Shown one piece after another: positions 7,317 through 15,760 of a stretch of DNA of 18,492 bases. A program made the position numbers and the translations under genes. The stretch is from the NCBI GenBank assembly GCA_009780595.1, contig WQZT01000004.1:1-18492 (forward strand), read 5' to 3'. The DNA comes from Treponema sp. (GTDB lineage: Bacteria > Spirochaetota > Spirochaetia > Treponematales > Breznakiellaceae). The notes under the pieces are model-generated. The model saw nothing but the letters and a program-made list of their open reading frames with translations. It ran no database searches and had not been told where the DNA came from. Each line of letters starts with the position of its first letter. Within the stretch, counting starts at the first letter, position 1.

Positions 7317-9995
7317 ATGGACAATAGAATACATTTTTTTAGTCAAAAAGACGTGATTCCGAAGAAAGTTGAATCCGAAAAGTTGGGTATCCGGGGCCGC
7401 CAGGCGAATGAATTCGCGGAATTGGGCTTTCCCATTCTGCCGGGTTTCGTGCTGGACACGGATATTAGTTCAGCGATAAAAATCAGCGCTATCCAGAAGG
7501 ATATTAACACCCTTCTGGACAAGTGCGGCAAGATTGTCGGCAAGAAGTACGGAGATCGGGAAAATCCCATGTTGCTCAAGCTGGTTATTTCTTCCAACTT
7601 GGCAATTACCACGTACCCTGCCCTGCACAATTTGGGGCTGGTAAAATCCACCGTTGCGGGTTTTGCAAAATGGGTCGGGAAAGATTTTGCCGCGAACGAG
7701 CTTATCTTCTTTATTAGGGGTATGCTTAAAATCGAGGAGCGCATCAAGGAACTTGAAGGCAAGACCAAAGAACAGAACGAGATTCATTCCAGCCTGAAAA
7801 TTCTTGATCGTATGCTGGGAATCACCGGGCCTTCAAACGAGCTTGGCTCACAGGAAAAGCCCATTCCGATTACAAAGAGTGCCGAGGCGTATATGGATGA
7901 GTACGCAAAGTTCTTCCCGGCGGGGTTCTTTGACAACGCCGAGCAGCAGCTCGCCACAATTTTGACAAAAATCTCCAGCATGTTCCAGATGGACGACCAA
8001 AATGATAACGATACAGCTTTGATGATTGCACCGATGGCGTACGGAAACTACGGCAAGGATTCCTGTTCGGGGTATTTTTCCAGCCGCAACGTTGTGAGCG
8101 GGGAGAAAAAGCTTCAGGGCAATTTTTTCCGGGGGAAATTCAACGAAATTGGCGCGAAAGGTCAGAGCATCGAGCAAATCGATGGCAAATACCTGAAAGA
8201 GCTCCAAAAAATCGCGTGGACGCTGGAGGATAGGCTCAAAGAAATCCGCCATATCCGCTTTACCATCGAAAACGGCAAGCTCTGGCTTATCGAGCAGCGG
8301 CAGGTGGAGCAAAAATCCACGCAGGCGGATATAAAACTTCTCCTTGACCTTGAAAAACGCAAAATCGTTGATAAAACGTACGTTGTAAAGAGCATCGATC
8401 CGTTGCGCTTGAATGAGATTTTGCACCCGGTTATTGATGCGGGCAGCACCAAAACACTTAAATCGTGGAAGGGCGGCATTGCCGGCGCTCCGGGAGCCGC
8501 TATTGGCAAGGTGTATTTTTCCACCGAGGCGCTGTTGGAAGGGGTGAAAGCCGCCCAACAGAAAAAGCAAGACACCCGCGCGATCCTTGTGATGGAATCC
8601 TCATTTGCTGAGGATGTCAAAGGTATCGAGGAAAGCGTTGGCGTTTTGACGGCTGAAGGCGGGTATTCCGCCCACGCGTCGGTTGTGGCGCGGCAGTATG
8701 GCAAGGTGTCCGTTGTCGCTCCGGAACTCAATCTCAAGGGAAAAAAGGCTTCGCTGGGGAATCTTACGTTTTCGGAGGGAGATTATATAACCCTCGACGT
8801 GCCGTTCCACGGTCAGTGCAACGTGTACGCCGGAAGTGCGGGGCTTATCCAGCCGGATCACAAAGTGTCCGGGCTTCAGGAATTTGTTGATATTACCAAA
8901 GGGTTCCTGAAAAAGTTCCACGTGCGCTGTAACGCGGACACACCGCGGGACGCCGCGCTTGCCCTCAGTTTTGGGGCGGATGGCGTGGGGCTGTGCCGCA
9001 CCGAGCATATGTTCTTTAAGGCCGAACGTATCCACGTTTTCCGCGAGATGCTTCTTTCGGATAACAAGAAGGAACGGGATAAAACTCTTGAAAAGCTTCA
9101 GATAATGCAGCGAGACGATTTTTACAGTATCCTGAAAGTGATGGCGGGCAAAGAAGTTACCATCCGCCTTCTGGATTCGCCGTTGCACGAGTTTATGCCC
9201 CACAACGATGACGAACTTGCAGCTTATATGGCGCACGTTCAAAAAGCGAAGAAGGTTAAGCCAAGCAAGGCGGAAATTACCGCCCGCATCGATGCACTGC
9301 ACGAGTTTAACCCGATGTTGGGGCATCGAGGCTGCCGGATTGCGGTTTCGTACCCGGAAATCTACGCTATGCAGATTAAGGCGATTTTTCAAGCTGCCCA
9401 CAAACTGCACAAGGAAGGCGTGCAAGCGCACCCTGAAATAATGGTTCCTATTATTATGAACTCTTCGGAACTGAAACTCATCGTGTACGGTAAGAAAATT
9501 GAAGGGGCAAACTACAAGGGAATTGTGCATATCGAAGAGGAACTCTGCACCGAGTTGAAGGCGAAGCCCTTTAACTACAAGATTGGCACAATGATTGAAC
9601 TTCCGGCGGCGGCTTTGGGCGCGGGGGAAATTGCGCGCTACGCCAGTTTCTTCAGCTTTGGCACGAACGACCTGACGCAGACGACGCTGGGAATTTCCCG
9701 CGACGACTTTACCGGGTTTATGCCTGACTACACCTTGTATGACCTTATCCAGGGGAATCCGTTCAGCACGCTTGACCCGCGCGTCAAGGAGCTTGTCGCT
9801 ATGGCAGCGTCGCGCGGGCGGCTTACCCGCCCGGATCTTGTGTGCGGGCTGTGCGGCGAACACGGTGCGAACCCGGAGAACGTGCGTTTCTGTATGGAAG
9901 CCGGACTTAATTACGTTTCCTGCTCGCCCTACTCCGTGCCTATCGCGCTTTTGGCAGTAGCCCAAGCGGAACTAGAAGGTATTGCGGCGAACTAA
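7317..9995 (+). CDS. ppdK: Pyruvate phosphate dikinase-like protein with divergent ATP-binding region
   Basis: An 892-residue homologue of PPDK, which interconverts PEP, AMP and PPi with pyruvate, ATP and Pi. The ATG at 7317 is chosen because AGGTGG lies six bases upstream; a TTG at 7299 overlaps the previous gene. The central domain has the phosphohistidine motif GGYSAHASVVAR with His at about 453 (usual position about 455). The C-terminal TIM barrel is canonical: GLCRTEHMFF, GHRGCRIAVSYPEI, GTMIELPAAAL, SFGTNDLTQTTLGISRDD and CGLCGEHGANP with its catalytic Cys. The N-terminal domain aligns overall, but LGGKG is LGIRG, the VRSGA..SMPGMMDT region reads LVISSNLAITTYPALHNLGL, and the YGE.L.NAQGED stretch is not recognisable. 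ATP/PPi chemistry is therefore doubtful, while PEP/pyruvate handling looks intact. It is the last gene of the cfpA-linked group. Confidence 0.85.
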   Translation: MDNRIHFFSQKDVIPKKVESEKLGIRGRQANEFAELGFPILPGFVLDTDISSAIKISAIQKDINTLLDKCGKIVGKKYGDRENPMLLKLVISSNLAITTYPALHNLGLVKSTVAGFAKWVGKDFAANELIFFIRGMLKIEERIKELEGKTKEQNEIHSSLKILDRMLGITGPSNELGSQEKPIPITKSAEAYMDEYAKFFPAGFFDNAEQQLATILTKISSMFQMDDQNDNDTALMIAPMAYGNYGKDSCSGYFSSRNVVSGEKKLQGNFFRGKFNEIGAKGQSIEQIDGKYLKELQKIAWTLEDRLKEIRHIRFTIENGKLWLIEQRQVEQKSTQADIKLLLDLEKRKIVDKTYVVKSIDPLRLNEILHPVIDAGSTKTLKSWKGGIAGAPGAAIGKVYFSTEALLEGVKAAQQKKQDTRAILVMESSFAEDVKGIEESVGVLTAEGGYSAHASVVARQYGKVSVVAPELNLKGKKASLGNLTFSEGDYITLDVPFHGQCNVYAGSAGLIQPDHKVSGLQEFVDITKGFLKKFHVRCNADTPRDAALALSFGADGVGLCRTEHMFFKAERIHVFREMLLSDNKKERDKTLEKLQIMQRDDFYSILKVMAGKEVTIRLLDSPLHEFMPHNDDELAAYMAHVQKAKKVKPSKAEITARIDALHEFNPMLGHRGCRIAVSYPEIYAMQIKAIFQAAHKLHKEGVQAHPEIMVPIIMNSSELKLIVYGKKIEGANYKGIVHIEEELCTELKAKPFNYKIGTMIELPAAALGAGEIARYASFFSFGTNDLTQTTLGISRDDFTGFMPDYTLYDLIQGNPFSTLDPRVKELVAMAASRGRLTRPDLVCGLCGEHGANPENVRFCMEAGLNYVSCSPYSVPIALLAVAQAELEGIAAN

Positions 9996-10088
9996 CGTTG
10001 CGCGGCGAACTGAAGTTGCGCGGCGAACTGAAGTTGCGCGGCGAACTAACGTGCGCGGCGAACTAGCGTGCGCGGCGAACTAGCGCGG
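9984..10088 (+). repeat. Tandem 17-18 bp repeat, about six copies, starting in the ppdK 3' end
   Basis: Six consecutive units begin with GCGGCGAACT at 9984, 10002, 10020, 10038, 10055 and 10072. The first three are 18 bases, the next two 17, and the last is partial. Units differ in the second half (AACGTT, GAAGTT, AACGT, AGCGT). The first unit contains the final codons GCG GCG AAC and the stop TAA of ppdK, so the array looks like serial duplication of the gene's own end. It lies between the stop and the terminator, in the 3' untranslated region. Confidence 0.9.
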
Positions 10089-10133
10089 AGGTTTAGAAAG
10101 GAACGAGCGGGGTAAAGCCCGCAGTGGTACGAT

Positions 10134-10168
10134 GCCCGGTGTTTTTACCAAACACCGGGCGTTTTTTT
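10134..10168 (+). terminator. Rho-independent terminator of the ppdK transcript
   Basis: An 11-bp perfect stem, GCCCGGTGTTT (10134-10144) and AAACACCGGGC (10150-10160), with loop TTACC, followed by G and seven T. A smaller hairpin, GCGGG/CCCGC, lies just upstream at 10107-10122. The T-run overlaps the stop codon of the convergent lipoprotein gene; the element lacks a U-tract for the minus strand. Confidence 0.93.
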
Positions 10169-10898
10169 ACCAGCGAACTTCGTATTGGAGAGGATTTTCC
10201 AAAACCAGCAGGTCTACCAGCGGGATGTCAAACTCTGCCCGGTTTCCCCGTGCTGCGCCGCCTTGTACCGCTGTAACGGAGCGGGGAAACTCGATACTGA
10301 CGCGGATTGTGGCGGCGGCGATTTCATCGGCAACGACGCGCCCGTACACCATTGTCGCAATGTTGAGGTATTCCTGCTTTGTTACATCTTCACCTGAAAC
10401 CACCGGAGCCATGAGAGCTGCAAGGTACTCGCTCAGTTCCGGCGAAAGGTGCGAGATAAAACGGGGCGCGGAATCTCTGTCCAAACTCAGCGCAATGGAA
10501 GAAGCCCCCGCCGCAGCTCCTTCGGTAAAGGCGATAAAACGGCCTTCGCTGTCCCCCGCATCGAGAAAATCCCCGATACTTGCAATGGAGAAGCGCCCGT
10601 TTATGGCGGACGGGTTTTCGTTGGCAAAGGAAGCGGCGCTTACCCCCGGTGCAGCGGTAATGGAGCGGCCTATCATCGCGGCGTCAAGCAGCGGCGCGTT
10701 TGCGTCAGCCGTGCCGCCGCCCATAAAACCCCGAATGGTGCGGACAAGTGCCGCCGTGCCGGGCTGCAACGTAGCACTGACGGTAATGTCCGCCGCGCCT
10801 CCGTGCCGAACCACGCCGTCAATACGGGCGGTACACGAAAAAAGCACCGCCGCCAGAGGGAGAACAAGTAGCACAATTGGTTTTTTTAGAAACGTCAT
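10167..10898 (-). CDS. Putative lipoprotein of unknown function
   Basis: A 243-residue protein with a clear lipoprotein signal peptide: MTFLKK, hydrophobic PIVLLVLPLAAVLF and lipobox AVLFSC with the lipidated Cys at about residue 22. It is predicted to be anchored to a membrane facing the periplasm or the surface. The mature part is rich in Ala, Gly and Ser, with helical stretches (SPELSEYLAALMAPVVSG, YLNIATMVYGRVVADEIAAA) and a C-terminal segment FDIPLVDLLVLENPLQYEVR. I recognise no domain; it resembles treponeme-specific small lipoproteins. No strong Shine-Dalgarno site lies before the ATG, so the start rests on the signal peptide. It follows the FGE-domain lipoprotein gene after 113 bases on the same strand, and its stop abuts the ppdK terminator tail. 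Seven adenines encode LKK near the start. Confidence 0.7.
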   Translation of the reverse strand: MTFLKKPIVLLVLPLAAVLFSCTARIDGVVRHGGAADITVSATLQPGTAALVRTIRGFMGGGTADANAPLLDAAMIGRSITAAPGVSAASFANENPSAINGRFSIASIGDFLDAGDSEGRFIAFTEGAAAGASSIALSLDRDSAPRFISHLSPELSEYLAALMAPVVSGEDVTKQEYLNIATMVYGRVVADEIAAATIRVSIEFPRSVTAVQGGAARGNRAEFDIPLVDLLVLENPLQYEVRW

Positions 10899-10951
10899 AT
10901 TAGTTTAACCACATTCTACCCGAATGGTAACATTTTGCATATCCCCGGCTA

Positions 10952-10968
10952 ATCCGCCAAAGGCGGAT
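10952..10968. repeat. Small perfect hairpin in the gap between the two lipoprotein genes
   Basis: ATCCGCC (10952-10958) and GGCGGAT (10962-10968) pair perfectly around AAA. A second GC-rich imperfect hairpin (CCGC/GCGG around CTTCGGA) lies about 20 bases further right. Neither has a T-run on either side, so an intrinsic terminator is unlikely; mRNA processing or a dispersed palindromic element is possible. Otherwise the 113-base gap holds nothing I can name. Confidence 0.5.
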
Positions 10969-11011
10969 AGGCCTGAGTCCTGCCGCCCCGCCTTCGGAGC
11001 GGAGCCATGAA

Positions 11012-12103
<1,092 letters not shown>

Positions 12104-12113
12104 TTAAGTTTTG

Positions 12114-12130
12114 CATGCTTTTATTTCCTT
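12114..12130 (-). promoter_or_regulatory. Ribosome binding site and ATG feeding the heptamer repeat
   Basis: On the minus strand AAGGA (12130-12126) precedes ATG (12116-12114) by nine bases. The coding start reads MQNLKKG and runs straight into the repeat. TATAAA (12145-12140) further upstream may be a -10 element, without a convincing -35. With the present eight copies this start gives a 28-residue peptide. Confidence 0.6.
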
Positions 12131-12239
12131 GTCAATTGTTTTATATGCGCACCTTCATACGAATATGCGTTGGAATTATTATCACATTTTTTGCACATGC
12201 TTACAAGGGGAAATTGAAGCAGAGAACTATACTAAATTC

Positions 12240-12300
12240 TTGCCGATTTTTGGGTGTCGTGTTACAATAAAATATATGTAATACTGTACTATAATAAGGA
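12240..12300 (+). promoter_or_regulatory. Candidate promoter and ribosome binding site of the acyl-CoA ligase gene
   Basis: TTGCCG (12240-12245) and TACAAT (12263-12268) are separated by 17 bases, a fair sigma-70-type pair that would start transcription near 12275. A perfect TATAAT at 12290-12295 lacks a -35 partner and would give a transcript too short for the Shine-Dalgarno site. AAGGA (12296-12300) lies six bases before ATG 12307. Confidence 0.45.
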
Positions 12301-12306
12301 ATGAAT

Positions 12307-14028
12307 ATGGGCAGCGTATACAAACCGTGGGCTTTTTTAGATGAATACCGGGGCACGGGGACAGGCGGGATTTCATTTTCAGGCGAGTGGCCTACCCTGC
12401 CGGAACTGTTTCGCATTACCGTGTCGCGGCACGGCGAACGTAATTGCTTTACCGTGTTCGAGCCGGGGCGCGTAACGCTCACATACAAGGAAGCGCTGCG
12501 GCGTATTGAGGCTGTGGCGCGGTGGCTGTACAGCCGGGGCATCCGCACAGGCGACAAGGTTGCGGTAACCGGGAAAAACTCGCCAGAGTGGGCGGTTGCG
12601 TACCTCGGCGTGCTGTTTGCCGGGGCAACGGTGGTTCCCATCGATTATCAACTGAGAACCGAGGAAACCGACCTTCTGCTCAAAACAGCGCAGGCGAAGA
12701 TTCTGTTTGTTGACGAGGAAAAGCACGCTCACTACGCGAACAATCCCGGCGGGCTTTCGGATGTTGTGTCCCTCACAAGCGGCGTGGGCGTTTACATCTA
12801 CGACCTTGACGCCCCGCCTGCCGACATCGAACAGGCGGCCGAGACGGACATTGCGGCGATTTTGTTCACTTCCGGGACAACCGGCAACCCCAAAGGCGTT
12901 ATGCTGACCCACCGCAACCTTGTCGCCGACTGCTACCTCGCGCAGGGAACGCCCTTGCGCCTGTACCACACCGATGTTTTCTACGCGATTTTGCCCATTC
13001 ACCACATTTACACGATGCTGGCGGTTTTTATCGAAACTATCAGTGTTGGAGCGGAGCTGGTTTTCGGCAAAAAGATGATCAGCGCGATAATGCTGAAAGA
13101 ACTGAAAGAAGGGCGCGTTACGATGCTGCTGGGTGTTCCGATGTTGTTCAACAAACTCCTTGCGGGTATTATGCGGGGGATGAAGGCGAAAGGCGCGGTT
13201 GTTTTTGGCATTTTACGTTTTTTGATGAAGATTTCTGGCGCTATGAAAAAAACATTTGGGGTAAATCCCGGTAAAAAAGTCTTCGGTGCGGTGCTGGAAA
13301 AGGCGTCGCTTTCGACTATCAGGATTTGCATTTCAGGCGGCGGACCGCTTGCGCCGTCGGTGTTTCGCACGTTTAACCAGATGGGCATTGATTTTGTGCA
13401 GGGCTACGGTCTTACTGAGACAAGCCCCATTATCGCCTTGAACCCCGTCGAGCATTACAAGGAGACGAGCGTTGGCAAGGTGATTCCGCAGGCGGATATA
13501 AAAATCCACGAACCTGACGCGCAGGGAATTGGAGAGATTATCGTGAAAGGCCCGATGGTGATGAAAGGCTACTATAATATGGGCACTGAAACGGAGGCGG
13601 TGTTTACCGCTGACGGCTACCTGAAAACCGGGGATTTGGGCTACCTTGACGGTGAAAAATACCTGTACCTTACCGGCCGCTGTAAAAACGTGATTGTTAC
13701 CGAGGGCGGGAAAAATGTTTACCCTGAAGAAATCGAAAACGAGTTCCAGCTCTTTTTTAACGAGATTGACCAGATTTTGGTGCGCGGCTATATGGCTGAC
13801 GAAAAAATGAAGAAAGAAGGGATCGAGGCGCTTATCCATCCAAATCCTGAACTGAAAAACCAGAGCGGGCAACCGTACTCCGCCAGTGAACTGAAAGCGA
13901 TGATGGAAAAAATCGTCTTAGGCGTGAACCAGCAGTTGTTGCCGTACCAGAAAATTGACAGGGTTACCGTGCTGGACAAGCCGATGGAGATGAGTTCCAC
14001 GAAGAAGATAAAAAGGTTTACGGTGTAG
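12307..14028 (+). CDS. Long-chain fatty-acid--CoA ligase (AMP-forming)
   Basis: A 573-residue member of the acyl-adenylate-forming (ANL) superfamily, which activates fatty acids with ATP to acyl-AMP and then to acyl-CoA. The P-loop motif ILFTSGTTGNPKGVMLTHRN lies near residue 185-205. The others follow in order: PIHHIYTM, GGGPLAPSVF, QGYGLTETSPI, the hinge region YLKTGDLGYLDGEKYLYLTG, GGKNVYPEEIE and the C-terminal STKKIKRF with the catalytic lysine. No membrane span is clear; hydrophobic segments in the middle may touch the membrane. The second ATG (12307) is preferred over 12301 because AAGGA directly abuts the first. It probably activates scavenged host fatty acids for phospholipid synthesis, since many treponemes depend on external lipid; that role is inferred. 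The gene stands alone, with a convergent gene 34 bases downstream. Confidence 0.92.
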   Translation: MGSVYKPWAFLDEYRGTGTGGISFSGEWPTLPELFRITVSRHGERNCFTVFEPGRVTLTYKEALRRIEAVARWLYSRGIRTGDKVAVTGKNSPEWAVAYLGVLFAGATVVPIDYQLRTEETDLLLKTAQAKILFVDEEKHAHYANNPGGLSDVVSLTSGVGVYIYDLDAPPADIEQAAETDIAAILFTSGTTGNPKGVMLTHRNLVADCYLAQGTPLRLYHTDVFYAILPIHHIYTMLAVFIETISVGAELVFGKKMISAIMLKELKEGRVTMLLGVPMLFNKLLAGIMRGMKAKGAVVFGILRFLMKISGAMKKTFGVNPGKKVFGAVLEKASLSTIRICISGGGPLAPSVFRTFNQMGIDFVQGYGLTETSPIIALNPVEHYKETSVGKVIPQADIKIHEPDAQGIGEIIVKGPMVMKGYYNMGTETEAVFTADGYLKTGDLGYLDGEKYLYLTGRCKNVIVTEGGKNVYPEEIENEFQLFFNEIDQILVRGYMADEKMKKEGIEALIHPNPELKNQSGQPYSASELKAMMEKIVLGVNQQLLPYQKIDRVTVLDKPMEMSSTKKIKRFTV

Positions 14029-14062
14029 CTTGATTTGACTTGCCAGCGGATAGCAGGTAACG

Positions 14063-14332
14063 TTACTCGTTTTGCTGAGTGCCTTCTTCCAGCCCAAGCC
14101 CGCTGTCGTCCGAGACGACTTCGGGTGCTGCGGCAAGCTTTGCTTTGGAGGATTTTTTCTTGCGCTTTGCCCCGAAGCTCCTGCCCGCATTGTGACCGTT
14201 GTTTGTCGCGTAATTAAGCAGCGAAATATATAGAATGAGAACTACCGTTACTGCAATAACTTGCCAAGACGTGATTACCTGCACAAGTAACGTTCTTATT
14301 TCTTCGCTGAACATAGTTACATTATCGTACAT
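14063..14332 (-). CDS. Small single-span membrane protein of unknown function
   Basis: About 89 residues with one strong transmembrane helix (WQVIAVTVVLILYISLLNYA, roughly residues 23-42). It is followed by a very basic cytoplasmic-type segment (AKRKKKSSKAK) and an acidic end (SDDSGLGLEEG). The positive-inside rule puts the C-terminus in the cytoplasm. The start is uncertain. ATG 14332 directly abuts GGAG; ATG 14314 (83 residues, MFSEEIRTLL) is 18 bases from it; a TTG at 14353 has no ribosome site. I recognise no family. It is convergent with the acyl-CoA ligase gene (34 bases between stops) and divergent from the aminotransferase gene. Confidence 0.6.
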   Translation of the reverse strand: MYDNVTMFSEEIRTLLVQVITSWQVIAVTVVLILYISLLNYATNNGHNAGRSFGAKRKKKSSKAKLAAAPEVVSDDSGLGLEEGTQQNE

Positions 14333-14424
14333 CTCCGTCTTGTAGTAAAGCAATTGTATGTGAATGAAAGCGAGATTCCCACTTGTTCTGCCGCGGTTCT
14401 TCTGCTATCGTGAATACGAAAAGA

Positions 14425-14447
14425 GCCGTTTTCAAACGGCAAGGAGG
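14425..14447 (+). promoter_or_regulatory. Leader hairpin touching the Shine-Dalgarno site of the aminotransferase gene
   Basis: GCCGTT (14425-14430) and AACGGC (14435-14440) pair around TTCA and end immediately before AAGGAGG (14441-14447), an almost ideal ribosome binding site five bases before ATG 14452. The hairpin leaves the site free but next to a stem, so it could tune translation or be incidental. Confidence 0.4.
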
Positions 14448-14451
14448 AACT

Positions 14452-15687
14452 ATGAAACCAGATTCTGGCTATCCTATCGAGCAGGTTCGCGGGCGTTTTC
14501 CCGCGCTGAAAAGAACGCACAACGGAAAGCGCGTGGTGTATTTTGACGGTCCCGGCGGAACGCAATTTTTGGATAGTTCCATACAGGCGATGTGCGGCTA
14601 CATGACTGGCGGCGGCGCGAACCTTCACGGCAATTTTCCCACAAGCCACGAGACTGAAGAATTGCTGGAGAAAGCCCGCGCTGACATCAAGACGCTTTTT
14701 AACGCCCTCGATCACGAGGTGGCATTTGGCCCGAATGCGACAACGATGATGTTTCACACCAGCCGCGCGATTGCCAACCAGTGGAAGGAAGGCGACGAAA
14801 TACTGCTTTCTGAACTTGAACACCATTCGAACATCGACTCGTGGCGCACAGCGGCGGCGGACAGAAACGTAACGGTGAAGTATATTCCCCTTGACACGAA
14901 AACGCTCACGCTGGATATGAGCGCGCTGGCGAAATTGGTAACGTCGAAAACGAAACTGATTGCACTGGGCGCGGCGTCCAACTGCGTCGGGACAATTTCC
15001 GATGTCAAGGCTGTGTCCGCGTATGCGAAAAAAGTGGGGGCGGTGTTTTCGCTTGATGCTGTCCACGCCATTCCCCACTTGTACGTTGACATGGAAGATT
15101 TAGGTGTTGATATGCTATTTTCTTCCGCGTACAAGTTTTTCGCGGCGCACACAGGAATGGCGGTGATACGCAAAAACCTGTTCGAGCGCCTCGCCGTGTA
15201 CAAGGTAGCGCCCGCGCCGGATGAGATTCCTTACAGGCTGGAAATCGGCACGCAAAACCACGAGGGCATTCCCAGCATTTCCGAGGCGATACGATTCATT
15301 GCCGAGTTTGGTTCGGGCGCGAGTTTGAAAGAGCAAATTATGAGCGGTTACCACGTCATCGAAGAATACGAGAACTCACTTGCCAATTACATCCGCGCGG
15401 GCTTGAAAAAAATAGACGGCATCACGCTGTATCAGGCTGCCGATGAAGTTCCCAAAACGCCGACGATTGCTTTCCGCGCGCGGTGCATTTCCCCGCAAGA
15501 CTTTTGCATTCGGATGTGCGAGGAACACAGCGTCTTTATTGCCGAGGGGCATTTTTACGCCTTCACGTTGGCGAAGAAGTTGGGCATTGCCGACAGCGGC
15601 TCGTTCATTCGCGCCGGACTTGCGCCGTACAATTCGATGGAAGAGGCAGACCGCTTCCTTGAAGGCGTTCGCGCAATAATGGCGTAG
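14452..15687 (+). CDS. Class V aminotransferase, cysteine desulfurase-like (VC1184-type subfamily)
   Basis: A 411-residue PLP enzyme of aminotransferase class V. Seen in order: VYFDGPGGTQFLDSSIQAM, HGNFPTSHETEELLEKAR, FGPNATTMMFHTSRAI, LSELEHHSNIDSWR, SLDAVHAIPHL (PLP-ring Asp) and SSAYKFFAAHTGMAVI with the Schiff-base lysine at residue 228. The end is FYAFTLAKKLGIADSG..IRAGLAPYNSMEEADR. This ending and SAYKFF match the cysteine desulfurase-like subfamily named after V. cholerae VC1184. The catalytic-Cys loop of NifS/SufS is not present, so sulfur mobilisation is unproven and a lyase or other beta-elimination role is possible. AAGGAGG before ATG 14452 decides the start; the frame is open further upstream. 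No Fe-S assembly genes are nearby. The 3' end is convergent with ptsH. Confidence 0.85.
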   Translation: MKPDSGYPIEQVRGRFPALKRTHNGKRVVYFDGPGGTQFLDSSIQAMCGYMTGGGANLHGNFPTSHETEELLEKARADIKTLFNALDHEVAFGPNATTMMFHTSRAIANQWKEGDEILLSELEHHSNIDSWRTAAADRNVTVKYIPLDTKTLTLDMSALAKLVTSKTKLIALGAASNCVGTISDVKAVSAYAKKVGAVFSLDAVHAIPHLYVDMEDLGVDMLFSSAYKFFAAHTGMAVIRKNLFERLAVYKVAPAPDEIPYRLEIGTQNHEGIPSISEAIRFIAEFGSGASLKEQIMSGYHVIEEYENSLANYIRAGLKKIDGITLYQAADEVPKTPTIAFRARCISPQDFCIRMCEEHSVFIAEGHFYAFTLAKKLGIADSGSFIRAGLAPYNSMEEADRFLEGVRAIMA

Positions 15688-15704
15688 GGGGAAAATCCCG
15701 CTTG

Positions 15705-15760
15705 CGAATAAGAGGGCTTCACCGTTTTACTGAACAAACCATGAACAGCCCTCTTATTCG
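15705..15760. repeat. Perfect 14-bp inverted repeat between the convergent aminotransferase and ptsH genes
   Basis: CGAATAAGAGGGCT (15705-15718) and its exact complement (15747-15760) are 28 bases apart. The right arm includes the last codon and stop of ptsH; the left arm is an inverted copy 17 bases past the aminotransferase stop. Neither side has a T-run, so it is not a standard intrinsic terminator, but it may stop or stabilise both convergent transcripts. Confidence 0.85.

Noticed and set aside
8601..9965. Long minus-strand ORF (454 codons) opposite ppdK
   Set aside because: It is a mirror frame of a well-supported coding region, with no recognisable domain or ribosome site.
9984..10088. 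Possible CRISPR array
   Set aside because: Units of 17-18 bases abut directly, with no spacers between them, and no cas gene is present.
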